Source: Sinonovacula constricta (Eukaryota; Mollusca; Bivalvia; Cardiida; Solecurtidae). Taken from it: 64,000 nucleotides of DNA. The notes beneath the pieces were generated by a model. The model had not been told where the DNA came from and searched no databases. It saw only the letters and a list, made by a program, of their open reading frames with translations. The stretch is taken from positions 41,556,012-41,620,011 of the forward strand of contig CM017563.1 in the NCBI GenBank assembly GCA_007844125.1, written 5' to 3'. Of this stretch, positions 1-13,894 are shown piece by piece. The first letter of the stretch is position 1. Every line of letters begins with the position of its first letter. The position numbers and the translations under genes were made by a program.

Positions 1-336
1 AAAATGTCGATTACCAGACGGACAAAGAAATGAAAGTTGATGTTCAAAAGTCTATAGCTGGTCTTTTCTTTTTCAGGAAAGTGGTGGCAATCTATTTTAA
101 TTAATTTAATTCATCGTTGCAAAAATAGAATGTTCATTTTCATGTTATTTGTAAGTAGTGTAACATATCTTTTGAAAGTTATAATTTGGCTCAAAGAATT
201 TAGTCCTGTTAACTCGAACGGAATTGAGTACAGATCATTTTTTTATAATAAAATCATACATGATGCTGCTACAGCACAAATAGCATGTGATGAAAATAAT
301 ACGATATATCTCTTATACTGACACTTCTTTATTCAG

Positions 337-770
337 ATAAAAATGCGCCACTGAAATGGATACCGGACGAGTCTACGTTAGCAAACCCTAATTCTAGACT
401 GAAATACGAGGCTGACACAGTCTACGTCACAGAAACAGGGAACTATTTTCTGCACAGCCAACTTATTCTGGGTTATCGTCTACCACCGGCTGGCTTTCGT
501 GACATCGTAGACAACAAAGACGGGAAGTCGGAAACATATTATCACGTAATCAAGCACTTCTCGTTCAAGAAAGGGAGATAAAGGATAATGTTGAAAACCA
601 CCCGACACCACTGCATAAAAGCGGGCCTAGAGTTCAACGTGACACTCTCCACCGGCGCAGTAATCTTTCTTGAGGAACGTGACCATGTGTACGTCTTGAC
701 GTCACATCCGGATCACATAATTCATAGTCCTCACGACAACCGATTTACTATATTTCCTCTTAGACCGTGA
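337..770 (+). pseudogene. TNF ligand C-terminal exon with an in-frame stop (TNF-A)
   Basis: This is the terminal TNF-homology-domain exon of a gene whose upstream exons lie outside the window. A splice acceptor (ttctttattcag) precedes position 337, and the exon is entered in phase 1, exactly as in the TNF-C terminal exon. The reading runs from a KNAPLKW start through VYVTETGNYFLHSQL (the G-x-Y-x-V/L-x-S-Q beta-strand of TNF ligands), HVIKHFSF, LSTGAVIFLEERDHVYV and a C-terminal NRFTIFPL, ending at TGA 768-770. It aligns with the TNF-C exon with no length change around an in-frame TAA at 579-581, where TNF-C has Glu in QKEKV. The stop would remove about the last 63 residues, so the copy is a pseudogene, a null allele or an assembly error. 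A trimeric extracellular ligand role is known for the family, not shown here. Confidence 0.8.
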
Positions 771-795
771 GTTCTCTTGCCCTGAATATTAATAG

Positions 796-801
796 AATAA
801 A
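796..801 (+). terminator. Polyadenylation signal of TNF-A
   Basis: An AATAAA hexamer lies 26 bases after the TGA of the terminal exon. The TNF-C gene has the same hexamer shortly after its own stop, which supports a real 3' end here. Confidence 0.45.
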
Positions 802-1304
802 ACTGTGCGGTTCGCGTGCTACCCTCACAAAGCCAGTTTAAGGAACGGAATTATTTAATGACATTTTAACTTACCCGTGATTCGTCGCCGGATCTACTAA
901 GAATGATATTATCCATTTAAACAAACAAAACCAAAAGTATTTTCATTTGCCATATGCGTTAATAGATGGCGTATATATCCTATGTATATAAGGATCGTTA
1001 CGTGTATTTCCTTTGATGAACATTGGACTTTGTTTCCTCAATTCCATCTCCGCATGAACATGATGTTACAACCATTTACTCTTCTCTGGTCATTTTTTTC
1101 TTGATTCAAAAAGTTAATTTCATTAACTAATAACTTTTTGTCTAAATGTTCTACTCGAAATAATACCTATCTCTCTTCTAAACAATATGTGGACATTATT
1201 TTTCAATGACGTCACTGCTTTCGTTATAACTTGTTAAACAAAACGTCAGTGCATAGACACTTATTCAACGGGATCAGTTTTCTTATCATTGCTTGCATTC
1301 AAGA

Positions 1305-1545
1305 AACCCATCAGGAAGTGCGAGGTTAGAGTTCTGTAAAACCGGTTTAAGCACCCCAGTCGGTCCATATTGCCGCCTGACCATTCCAAGGCGGTAACTG
1401 TCGGGTTTTCTTTTATTGTTAAATGACTCATCACAGATTTGTTCTCACATTTACATTTGACGTGCATGTGGATACCTTGGTTCTGTGTCTTTTCATTTTT
1501 TGTATATGTTGCAATGCTCATAGGACTGTGTCTTATATATTCTTA
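1305..1545 (+). repeat. Dispersed repeat, diverged copy
   Basis: It shares CAGGAAGTGCGAGGTTAGAG, CCGGTTTAAGCACCCCAGTC and CATTCCAAGGCGGTAACTG with the copies at 42150 and 57256, but is shorter and more diverged. Confidence 0.6.
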
Positions 1546-2264
1546 TTGTTATATCGAACACTGTTCAGCACATATGATCAGGCTTAGGCGGGAAGCTGTC
1601 TGATCAGGATCTACTTTTTTAAGTTGAAATTCTTTTCTACTAATCTTGCTATGAAGTAACAAGCAAATAATAAACACATTTAAACGGTATATTCTGTATT
1701 ATACTTACAAAATTTTCAAATATTAATAAACGTTCCGTTGCATGCAGTCTCAGACTTGTTCGATTCTCTCCCTTGCATCATAAGTTTACAACTAAGTGAG
1801 TACAAAAAAACACACGATGTAATCCATGCTACAGTAAACGTGTCTATCTCGGAGAGAACTCTGTCATCTAGATCATTATTGTGTACATATTTCTGTCTCA
1901 CTACTTGTCTTCATCAGCCAAAGATATGCACCGAACATCCAAAGAAGCCCCGTATTACTATGTAAATAATAATATATATGACTTATGAATATGTATAATA
2001 TGCCTAAGGTTACTGGGTGTTGTTTGCCACCTAAATCGCTGAGCTTACTGACCATATAATCACTATAATAAACTAATATCTAAACCTATACTCGATGTAC
2101 ATTTTCGACCAAATCCATGAACGTGTAATACCATTTATTAATATTTTACCATTGCTAAAATACCTTCTCGCAAAATCCGACTATAATGAAAAATGAAATC
2201 TAAACAAAAATAACAAAAAAATAAATCAATCTGTTTTATTTAACTTTTCAACATTTCACAGGAC

Positions 2265-2280
2265 AGTAAAAGTATTAGTA

Positions 2281-2326
<46 letters not shown>

Positions 2327-2573
2327 CAGTAATAGTGGTAGAAGAAGTAGTAGTAGAAGTAGTAGTAGAAGAAGTAGTAGTAGAAGTAGAAGCAGTAGAA
2401 GGTTGTAGTATTAGATGTAGTAATAGTAGTAATAATATAGCAGTAGTTGTTGCTGTTGTTGGAAAGGTAGAAGCAGTAGAAGTATTGGCATTAGAAGTAG
2501 AAGTAATAGTAGTAGTGCTGGTATTATTAGAAAAAATAACAGTAGTAGAAGTTGTAATTGTTATTGTAGTATT

Positions 2574-2613
<40 letters not shown>

Positions 2614-2885
2614 TAGCAGAAGTAGTAGTTTTAGAAGAAGAAGAATAACTAGTAGTAGTAGTAATAGTAGTAGTAGTCGTAGTAGTAGTAGAATCAGCAG
2701 CAGTAGTAATAGTAGTAGTACATGTGGTAATAGTAGAAGTAGTAGTAGCAGTAGTAGTAGTAGTTTTAGTAGTAGAAAAATAAGTACTAGTAGAAATAAT
2801 AGTAGTAGTGTCGTAGTAGTAGTGGTAATAGTAGTGGTAGAGTAGTAGTAGTAGTAGTAGTAGTAGTGCTAGTAGTAGCAACAGA
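2265..2885 (+). repeat. Trinucleotide tract, (GTA)n and (GAA/GTT)n degenerate, 620 bp
   Basis: A long run of AGTAGTAGT is broken by GAA, GTT and GCA triplets that keep the three-base register for most of the length. Open frames on both strands (Val/Glu-rich or Thr/Ser-rich) are consequences of the repeat. Confidence 0.9.
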
Positions 2886-5800
2886 AGCACTCATCAATAA
2901 TTTTGGATATTCATAATACGGTGTAAATGCTTGTTTTGATCTCGGACTACGATAACATAGCCTTCTTTTTTCCTCCGACTCTAAGGCAATCCCCGCCTAG
3001 GTTAGACGTCCTGTCGATGCAAAGGATTGAATGTGTGGTGATCTTCAAGCTGACCTGCTATGCATCATTGTGTTTGTTTCTGGACTTCATCCACCAAAGA
3101 AGCTGGACGTCGCTATACTGACACTTTCTGTATCGTTGCGATGCATCTCAAAACAAAACAAAACAAAACTGTTTCTACAACCAATTAGAACCCTAGATCA
3201 CCGCCAATGCTGTATTGTATTCCATTTGACTGCTGTCAGTACATTTGCACCAATACATTGCAACGTAGTAAAAGTAGGTCCAGAGCACATTTACGCAGTA
3301 ACATTCCTTTTTTCCAAAATAATGCGCGATTTATAATTATCTATAGATAACGAAAGTTAGTATTCAAACCCATATCAGTCAGCAAAGAAAATAACCAAGT
3401 AAGATGCAAGATGGTTCCCAAAGCCATGTAACAGATATAAAAATGAAGATGTTGCTACTAACTTACGTTATTCAGAGAAAAACAGGAATCATACGATTAA
3501 TAAAAATGGTTGGTTCCACGTGTATTTTTACTATTTTATTAATAAATTACCACTGGATAATACAGTCTACATATCCAAAAAATGAGATGAAGTGTACGAA
3601 GTAATATATAATAGTATTGTCTTTTCAAGTGGTTTTATAAATATACTGTATCTCTTTCTATTACAGAACAACCATCTCAAAAACTATTTACAGCTCATAA
3701 CTTAATGCTAAGTCACGTCCAAAGTACAGTTTTATGGCAGAATACAACGACTGCTTTGTTAAATAGATCAGTTTAAAGAAGTGACGTCTATATGCCCAAT
3801 TGCCCATTATTATATTTTCTAGTTTACCTGTAACTGCCCGAAAAAAAAGTTAATGTTAAAGAAGTGGTGACCTTGACAGGCGACGATAAAAAAGAGACTC
3901 TCTCGTAGGTTTAAGGGGCTAGCGACACAATGCACGGGAAACAGCCATCGAAGCAGTTACAAGTCCAGATCGACATCAGCTTTAAAACCAACTGAGAGGG
4001 AGGGAGAATGATAGGATTTTAGTGGCAGTTTGGGAATCAAGATCCGGACTCAAGTAATTTATATTGAATGAAGTCGGAAGCTCGTAGTTGATGTTATGGA
4101 GAGCTGGGCAATAACTTGCCAGGACGAGCGAGGGACGAACGATAGGCTATGCATAAATTAATGATGAGACAGTTGATTTTGGTACTATAACAGTACTGAC
4201 AGCCTTTCTGCTCCTGGTCCAGCCGTTTGCAGATAAAGGGAGACAACGAAGGCAATAACGACTGTTCTGAAGGCCCATTTCTTCAGTTTTTTCATTCCTC
4301 TTCAAACCAATTTCAGTCATAAAGGAACAATAGCAAGCCAAGCAACAGCAAGCAGGAAGATAAAATCAATCATATGGCCGACCGACCCTGTGCTATCTAT
4401 TATAGTATTTATATGTCCCAACTAACAAGTTTAGCACGAACTTATATTAAAGGCGACAAGTTCAATGCTGGACACCAGTTTATTGTTTCAAATTTGTTAC
4501 AACAATGCGTTACATTGCTCATATTTAGTAAATTCAAACTTCATTCACTGTAATGCCTTTATTGCTTCAAAATATAATAGCAATATGAACGTACTTCTAC
4601 ATCCTGCATATTTTTATGGAAATGTTTATATAAGATTAACGAAATCAACGGTCTCAATAACTATCCTTACCGCTTTACAAAACTTATTAGGAAATGTATT
4701 GATGTAGTTGAATCTGAACCTGTAAGGTCAAGAACTTGCACCGCTTTTATATTACACGATGACCAGACCGGTTACTGAGACTAGTTGACTTAAAGTCATA
4801 ATTTGAACAATCTCGTTTATAAATCAGTCTCTTCATCTCTTCAGTCGTGCCCTATATAGGTAGAACAGCATGAACATTCTTTATACTCCAAAGTTACGTG
4901 AGATTATAAATTGAATAAAACTTCAGGTTTTTTTTTTTTTTTGCTTTTCTTCTGTTATTTGCGGATAAATACTTGGCTTCATATAACATTGCATTTGGAC
5001 TTTATTAAATAATAGTACGTTTTTACGTTTTGTTGTGTTAGTTTGCACTGCGTTCTAAAAGTCGATAAGATCCGGTTGATGTCTTTTAATTTGCACATTA
5101 TAATTTAGATTCCACCGCCGGTTTAACTTATGACAGTATTAACTCAGCTTATATTCTAAATCATCTCTTAAACTTTTATATTTCATACTATTCTCTTGTT
5201 TTGAACTATTAGATTGCAGAGGCGTTTATTTTCATTCGTTCATTCGCGGTCTTGTTCATTAATGCATTTCCATTTCTTTTATATCTGAATTACATATTAT
5301 AATGAACTTCCAGTTTAAACAGGTAGAAATATTAATGATAATATTTGAAGCGTGCCTGGACACAATTGAAGCGTCTTTTCTCCTTACATATTTGTTCTGT
5401 GCATGCACTAGTTTTTCTCAGGCGTGGATAAATGACCGCAAGTAGTCAATGCCGTGCAGGGTTAATCTTATGTGCACCTGAAATCTAGCTTTCTAATCAC
5501 TCTAGACGGTGTTGCAAGCGATACCGCCCAAACAATCACCAACCGTTACCTGACCTAATTTCTGTAAGCACACACGTGAGTTGTCTTTTTGTTTTGTTTT
5601 TCTCAGAGAAAAGAAAACCTGCATAATGCACCTCGCGATATGTGATCCTTAAATTCAATATGACATTAGATTTCAAATGTCTCTTTTAGGCTTCTCTATG
5701 CAGCGAACAATCTATCTGGAACACATGTTCTATGTGCTAAGATAACACTTTTGTATCAGACGAATTAATAAAGCACAAGTCACGTGTAAGCTCTTAAGGT

Positions 5801-6113
5801 GCTTTAGTTTAATTTACACATGACTAACCACGCCGAGACGGCTTGAATCAGCTTAACTCGATGTACCTGAGCAGTACATTTTAAATTGTTCTGCGTAAAA
5901 TATATTTATAAGACGGGAAACTTCAAGGCTCATTTATTTTACTATAGTTTAGATTTTACGACTGTGAGACAGTCGACTACAATGCATTAATAATAAAAGA
6001 CTGTTTAGGACTATTAACGCTACATTAACTTCATTTAAATCACATTTTCCCGAATCCAGATGTGTGCTTTAGTTACATAAAATGCTCATCAAGGATGCAC
6101 ATACCGCTACCTT

Positions 6114-6174
6114 TTTTGGGGGGTGGGGGGTGGGGGTGTTGGTGTTGACTTTGCGGCGGTGGGGGGGGGGGGGC
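6114..6174 (+). repeat. Poly-G rich tract
   Basis: Several runs of five or more G separated by T or short spacers would allow G-quadruplex folding on the plus strand. Confidence 0.7.
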
Positions 6175-9100
6175 TGTTACCTTAGAGGGTACACCTCAAA
6201 GGTATTTGCATGCAGACGTTCACAAGAAATGATGATATTCTCACATTTAGAAAAGTTTGCATAAAGCGTTAAACGAAATAATTTCCGAAATAATTTGTGT
6301 AGGCCCCTTCACCGCACAATACGAGGGGTATCAAAAAACCCATGTGAGAAAGACAATGTGTACTTCAGCTGACAGGCGATTTGTCACGGGATCCGCCTAA
6401 GGTGGCTCCTTTAAAAAATAAAAATAAATGCGTATTGTTTACCTATGTTGGTTGATGCAGGTGTATTTTTGTATCTACTTAAGATTTTAGTGATAATGTC
6501 TTGGGCTTGCTTTTACAACCACTCCACATCAATACAAAGCTTTCACGAAAGAATTAAAGCAATAATTATATTATATTGCAATCTGACTTGAAGTACACAC
6601 ATCCGTCCAAACATTTTATCCAGTTATAACAGACACCATTATCAATATTACGCAATGTAAACGAGTAACCTACAAACCGAAATCAACCAGCTCGACCTAG
6701 ATAAAAAATTCAAGGACGCATAACAAAGGTTTAACACTCGTGACAGTTTGCTTTGGATAAACGACTTTCAAGCTACAGCATTAGTTTGCTAAAAGTATCA
6801 TATAAAAGAGCAGGCGAGCAGCATGTTGTAGCAAATGCATTGATCGACTTTATCAGTTCAGCATTTTTAAAGAACGTATGCAGTTGAGATTAATTCAACG
6901 TGCTGTGGTCGTATCTATAAGCTATGAAAGGAAATATTATTTATACTGACAACAAAGTATATAGGTCCATTTCACACAAAAAACAAAGAAGTTTTGAACA
7001 AGAACGGGAACCATACATTTAAAGACCGTTTGCATTTTACAACGTAAGGTCTTCAAATAGTCATTATCGGCAAAAATGTTGTTTGTTTCATTCAATCAGA
7101 TACATCCAAAATTACAAAAAAAAAGAGCACGGATCTGAGACAACTAACGCGTTCCAAAACACGAACGCATACCTTTGGAACAAGAAAATGAATATTCTGG
7201 GAGCAAAACACTACGTTAAATTGTCTATTTATTACATTTTAAATATGTGATAGTAAGTAACCGTAACTCTGCTGGGAACTAGACAATTTGCTATTTTGCT
7301 TGCTTCATTGTTATCTTCTATGTCTATAATTACAAGGTGCATTGTTAATATCGACTTATCAATTTCTTTTATTAAACATGACCTCGTCAGCTGAGAACTC
7401 GTATTAATGCCTGATGCAATTGCAAGCTTCACTTTCTCGCTGCAAATTACTCTGTTCAAAGCGAAATAATAGTGTGTTTTTTTTCTTTCAACAGGCTCAC
7501 AAAACAGCTGCGATTTCCTGTTTTTGTCTTCTACACTATCGTCCCCATAAAAATGTATTCCATAAAAAGCACTGCTTTCCACAACTGAATTACGGAACTA
7601 TCTGAGGTTTGGCTTGCTGCTATACATATGGTACTAGCAGCGTGGAAGGATGGTATTTAAATCTGTTTTGTAAAATGTTTATTTTCGCCACTTTTTTGCA
7701 AAGTTCAAGCATATCGATGACAAGAGAGATGGATTTTTAAGCCGCGAAAAGTTTGCTTGTGTGCATATTCTATGGACGCTTCTACACATCCTTAATTCTA
7801 ATGGCAAATTCTAAGATTTTCGCATTCACTTGTGCGGTGGCCATGTTGAGTTAAGGCAATATGAGCTGAAAATCTGGGGCATGTTGACTGGACTTCACAG
7901 TGTTTCTTAAACCCGGTAGAACAGTGCAGTCATACACATGAACAACACAGATCGACGCGTTGTATGCTTAATATGTGTTTTTTTTGTATTTTAAATAGAT
8001 GTCAATGTAACTGTACATAAACTTTAAAAATATATATTAAGAAATCATTTTCCCTCAAGACCACAGTAATCCATTAACACAATAAACATTAGTAAGACAT
8101 TCATGTAACCACGAAGTATACCCGCTTGTACCTGTTTCTACCCGTTAAAAGTGACCCTTTATCAAAACTATGTGGATGTTTGCATTGTATTTCTTAAAAG
8201 CAGTGTGTGGCTATTGCGTTTCTTGACAAATCTTGTTGCCATAATTTTTTATTCCAGTTTACATTTGACTGGCAGGAATGTAGGTAGCTCAGAACAAGCG
8301 AACATGCAATGACAGACCGCTGTGACAAAGAGCCTAAGAATACAGTTTCTAACAGGAAATAGCCTCCAAGGCAGCTTCTACAAGTTAAGAATGACAAAAC
8401 CTTCAAAGACTATCAACAGGCGTATAGTGACAAGATCCAAATCAAGACCAGAGCTTTGATGACGATGTTGTGGCAAGATTTGTAAGAACCTGCGAGGAAT
8501 CAGTCTTGCATAGGCAACGACGGCTTGAATGTATATGAATGGCCAAGGGCAAAGCACAAGTCAATTCGGTTGAACGGTTGCTGTTGATGGACAGGACTTC
8601 AGCCATAATACTAACACCCTTACTCCTTTTGATCCGACATATCATCTTAAGAAGACGAAAGGGGAGATTCTGACGGGCACTACTTTAGTTCTTTTCTTCC
8701 CCTTCAACCATCACAGGACACAAAGGAACAATAGCAGCGAAACAACAATCAACGTTAAGAGATGATCCTGGCTAAAAACACTGAAAGACAGAGTTGACAA
8801 ACGTTAGACGATGGTCTTCAAACAATTCTTTTTATGGTGAAGCCATATAGAGAACTTCACTTTACTTACTGCCATTGTTTACCACTTGAACTCCAGCAAT
8901 CGAATGGAATCTCAAGTTTACCAGCCCTCAAAAAGGATGAATTCCTAGGGAGAGGGACAAAAACTAAAGCTAAATCTTCAACGCAATACAAATAGGAAGC
9001 TGCAATATCAAACGGTATTTTGCCGAGGTGCACTCAGATTCCAAATGAACAGTTATGGCACTAACATAGAGTAAGTCTCGTCGATCCACCAAACAAATAT

Positions 9101-10159
9101 ATACTGATTACCCACATGGAATGCGGAACACGAGATTGTTAGGAAATCTTGGTTATACCCATCGTCAGATCCCAGCTGAATACGCAATACAAAATATGCG
9201 AACTTTGTTTATTTTTTTTGAGAATTCAGTTGATGTTGTTGAAAGTTACCTGGCGATAGCAGAAAGTTCCAGCTAGCTGGAAATTTGCCAAATGTGATTA
9301 ATCTCAAATACCAAAGTACATTTTATGATCAAATAATTTCCCAGTGTCGAGGAGAAATTCTCTTTTACAAGTCAAGTCAAACATTCCATTCATTATTACA
9401 AACATGTATTTCCAATCTGATCCATGCTGCACTGTGGACTATGTTAAACTAACAATATGTCACTTCTTACTTTTAAGTTCACGTTAGTCCTCGCGAAATC
9501 AGCTCTGACATCTATATTTAAAGATAGATTTCAAGTGTCTTGCAATGAAGAGAGTGTTCCACTGCGGCTTACCTTAGATTTAATTATAGGTTTAAGCTCA
9601 TTTTCTAAAAAAGTAAGTTTGAGTTATATATATTTGATAAAGGCAAACAATCGGATACAACAGTTTAAAACACTGAATAATATAGAACCTGTATGGCAAA
9701 TGTAGGGAAGGAAATCTTTTTTCAATGAATTAGAAAACGTTCATGTATATGACACAGAAATAAGAAACTGTCATATGGACCATCTTAATGTCCTGATAAA
9801 TGTGTACGGCTTTGGTTCGTATGTGTTTAGCACCCTTTGTCAGCTAATGCCAATTGACATTTTAGACAATCCAGAATAGCGCAACTATAACCACTCAGAG
9901 ATTCGTTTTCGTTGTTATAATTAAGGCTTTTTTCAGGAAGTGAAAATGTTAATTCGGGTTTGGAATTGGCGTGGTTCTACTGCAAATTTACAGTGCTAAG
10001 CTAAATTGTTCGACAATTACAAAGATTGTATTCCTTTTAGTCCGTGTTGGTGTAGAATTAATACATGTAGATATTAATTCGTATATGACAATGGCATTAA
10101 AACACACTAAAGGAGCAACCATTTGTTGTAAAGATTTGGACAGATCCCGTGGAACAGAA

Positions 10160-10256
10160 AATACCCATGTTAAGTGTAACGTAAAGTTAGTGTAAACTAA
10201 AGCGACTTGTCGCTTAACTGAGATCAAGTCGCTTTAATCTTTAACTTAACACATGG
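10160..10256. repeat. Foldback palindrome with perfect 12-bp core arms
   Basis: TAAAGCGACTTG (10198-10209) and CAAGTCGCTTTA (10225-10236) form a perfect stem with a 15-base loop. Weaker pairing continues outward to CCATGTTAAG at the left and TTAACACATGG at the right. It resembles a small foldback transposon. Confidence 0.5.
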
Positions 10257-11584
10257 ATATGTTGGCATCATTTCTATCTTTCTTCATTTGCATAAAGATT
10301 ATTTGTAACTTAATCGTTTGAATAAACAATACGAATACCTACCACACCTTTCATACGGTTGTTATTATTAGGATCTTTATACTCGGAATCTGTAAACGAT
10401 CTGTTTTCAGTGATGAATTGATGAAATGGGGTTTAGTGGGAAAATACCACACCACAATGAGTAATGCGGATGTTTTACAACAACAAACAGCAGTTTTTGG
10501 CCGCACATGTCTTTGTAGCGCTATTGAGTCACCTAAACCAAGTTTCAGCTTCAGATTCTTGTCGCAGTCCATGCTGGGTGACACTGATTCCTTTGAAGCG
10601 TGGATAAATCTGGTTAGTGACCAATTATGCAGGGTCTGCACGACTTGTTTTTGGCAAAGCATTGATTGTGCTTGACGAGAGTCGTAATTTTCGAGCATCA
10701 TGTCCTAGTTGGTTGGACTGAGACACAGTATTTTCACAAATGCGAATAGTGCATTACTTGATATGTCAATAAATTTTTCATAAAATGATTTGAATCACAC
10801 ACAATCTAGATTTCTTATAACAGAAGAACTGTCAATGATGTGGAAAGCATGTTCTAGTGGCAAGATTTCATTGTTTGGTCTCTGTTTTGGGCTGATAGTT
10901 TTGTGTTTGGTGTTCCATGTGTTCATGCCAAATAAACTGCATAGGCGATAGCAGCAATGTGACTGCAACTTTGTCCTTCACCGGCTGGACAAGGACAGCG
11001 ACCAGTTATGATAGAGTTGTCATCTCCTACAACAACCCTGACCATATATCTACACGTCCTACACCTGGTTGTGACGTGGAAACTTTGACTTTCAGGAAGT
11101 GGTTGTCACCTTTGTGGGAGTAAATGTCATCTAACCAACCAATTATGCACATAGTTGTATGCATATATGGATCGAAATGACTTTATAGCCAGTGCAGTGT
11201 TTCTGTTGTGTGTTGTTGTTGTTGTTTGTTCGTTTTGTTCTTTTTATTTTTTGGGGGGTGGCTGAGTGTTGGTTTTTGGTAATCATGTTTCAAATAGAGC
11301 TAATATTTTGAGAAACTGTGTACTTAACGATCTCAGATGGTGACCCAAAGCCAGATGATTATATTTCCTATAACATTATAATTGCATTCCGACGTTGAGA
11401 TATTAAGTGTTCGGCTTTGAAGAGGGAGTACTGCAATGGCGGCGGTCACGTGACAAAAAAATTATCATCGTCTATATCTGATGCATGTAACAATTTCCAC
11501 ACTGCTTTGCGGAATAAGGCATAATTTTTGCTTAAACTCATACTTTAGTCTAAATAAAGTCGGGTTTAAACACTACCTCTCAGT

Positions 11585-11795
11585 GGCGTAGTGATAGAGT
11601 CGCTGATTTGTAACTCCTTTGACTGTTTAGCCTCTCATCGTGTGGGTTATAGTCAAGTTCGGGGCGAAGGACTTAATGTGAGAAGTATTCCATCTGACTT
11701 GCAGTGCACCGGTGGTTCTACCCAGACATTTGTCTGGCGTCTTCCTCCACTAAAGAATTGGACGTTCCTATAACGATCATAAATGGTCGCTACGA
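11585..11795 (+). mobile_element. SINE copy
   Basis: It has an A-box-like TGGCGTAGTGATAGAG followed by a degraded B-box and the family body GCACCGGTGGTTCTACCCAG, then AATTGGACGTTCCTATAACG. Confidence 0.55.
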
Positions 11796-13531
11796 TGTAT
11801 TTCAAAAACATATTCGCTTGCAAATTGCACTTAGGCGTCTTTTTATTATTATAAAATGAATATAGAAGCCGTCTTGACTTTCATAAATGTGGTATTCGAC
11901 AATATGTCTATATTAAGTGCCTGAAATACTGATTTGGAGAACTTCGGCATACTTTTTGCACAAATTTATACTTTAGACTAAGAAAAAAACTATTTAAATG
12001 CTACCTTAATTGTGAGACAGTACAAATCATTATATAAATCGATCTAAATTTTCATTATTTTTAAATGTACAAACAACGTTCTGAAAAAAAATTAGATATC
12101 GACTTCAGAACGGATTACCCGGATGATAATATAGAATGATCTCAATATGAAATGGTCACGTGTTTATCTTAGTTTTAAAATACGGTAGCTAGACGTACCG
12201 TTAACACTGTAGCGTGGCTCAGATAGAAAATACATGTTTGCAACATCGAATCGGTTGTTATTCTTCGCTTTGCACATAATGCACGATATCAATAAATAGC
12301 ATTGCAATGTAATCTTTTCATGTAACAATGACTTATTGGCATGTGTGCAGTGAAAACACTAGGTCCAAACTGTCATTTCAACTCAACTATACTTTTTTCT
12401 CAAATAATATATATGGATTATTAGATTAAAAAAGAACAAAAACCAACACCAGACCATTCAAGATTAAGTGCATGCGAGAGATCTCTAGAAAAGTTGCTTT
12501 TGGGGTACGATGATCTTTGGTCCAATTTTTCCAGCTGGGGAAGTTTGCGTGCGTTTGACTGGATCTCGTGCTCACACACGAATAGAATGCTATTCATACA
12601 GAACTTAAGTCGAAGTGTTCTACGCTTTACTAGATGTGCTGAATGAGGGTAACTTTGCTACAAGATGAATATCACAGGCTACTTCTACTTTTTCTATATT
12701 CGATTAGAGGTAAAACTGTATTAGGACAATGTGTCAACTAAAATCGCATTTGAATGAGAATTGCAATAATATACACAACTTCTGCTACCCAGACTGATGG
12801 ACCTTCTTGGTTGTGCTGGGTAATTAATAGTCACACTGTTTAAAGAAACTGAGCCTTTCTATATTCTCATCAGTTGCATTAAAAGCCCACATTGTCATTA
12901 TCAATTAGTTTAATAAGAGATATAATTATTATTATTACAGGTATTGTAATTCGATGTATATAATATAGGATACACATTTTAAAGCAGCGTGTTAACATCA
13001 ACACGCTTTAACAAAAGATGTGCCTTTATAGTGACCAATTCATGAAATGTTGGTGGTGGGTATGAATCAAGATCCATTCAACTATCGCAGTAAATTCTAG
13101 ATGAAAAACACATTAAGGGAACTTAGACCTTAGAAGTCAACAGACAAAATGTACTGAAAAAGCATTATATTTTTAAGCATACATATATGTGTTTTCACAA
13201 CTCTACACTTTTTCCTGGTAGGTGGACAAGAAAGAAATAACGAGAAAGTAAAAGTTTGATCATATTGTACAGCCACCATAACTACCGTCTCCACTCAATA
13301 ATGTAATTATGGGACAAGTGTTTACCGTTTACAATTTTCGTTTACCTATAATATTGCCGAAAGTCTACGAAACCTGGGGGTGATTACCTGTTCGAATGAT
13401 CGTCCTCTACACTGTGTACCGGTCAGATTAGACGATTTTCTGAAAATCTATAAATAGATTTGACCTACTTTTAATGTTTACGGTAACCACAAATACATGG
13501 GTGGAAAGTGTATTTCTTATTGGCTTCAAGC

Positions 13532-13894
13532 ATGGAGAGCAGGTTGAGTGAAAATTCGGAAAGTATTTTAATTGATAAAACACGTTCAGAATCAACAGGC
13601 TTCAGGAATGTGTCGGGCAACTTGTTTTCTAAACAATTATATCATGTAGTTCGTCGAAGATACGTGCTTCTTCAGCTGATAGTATGTGCGATGCTGCTAA
13701 CATTAAACATTCTGACGATCAAATATTTGAAAAAAGAACCAGAAACTTATCAACAGGATCTGACTGATCTTTGTTTACCGTGCGATCAACTGAGAAGTCA
13801 TGCTGAAAACTCGTATGAAGGAGTTGTGATTGAAGACGGTGGAAAGTCATGCTGTGCTCGGAAAGGTCGGAATATCTCGACGTTGATCAAGCAG
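13532..13894 (+). CDS. TNF-B exon 1: cytoplasmic tail, membrane segment, stalk
   Basis: This exon has 121 codons, starts at ATG and ends in phase 0 at CAG before gtaggt. Its 3' half has the same layout as the TNF-C membrane exon: hydrophobic segment, basic residues, a C-x-P motif, then a CC pair followed by an I..LI(K/S) helix-like end. This shows that the two genes are paralogues. The tail in this gene lies inside the exon, whereas in TNF-C it appears to be split among micro-exons. Confidence 0.85.

Larger units (their letters stand above)
781..13531. other. Intergenic region, TNF-A to TNF-B
   Basis: No gene is recognisable. The stretch contains the dispersed repeat at 1305, the triplet tract at 2265, the poly-G tract at 6114, a possible old repeat pair (about 4270-4350 and 8690-8750 sharing AAAGGAACAATAGCA), the foldback at 10160 and the SINE at 11585. 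The remaining open frames, up to 116 codons, show no motifs and overlap on opposite strands, as expected by chance. Confidence 0.6.

Noticed and set aside
2335..2890. Val/Glu-rich and Thr/Ser-rich open frames on both strands
   Set aside because: They are direct translations of the trinucleotide tract, open on both strands, with no start context or domain.
10351..10701. 116-codon minus-strand frame
   Set aside because: No recognisable motif, overlapped by an 85-codon plus frame, no splice or promoter support.
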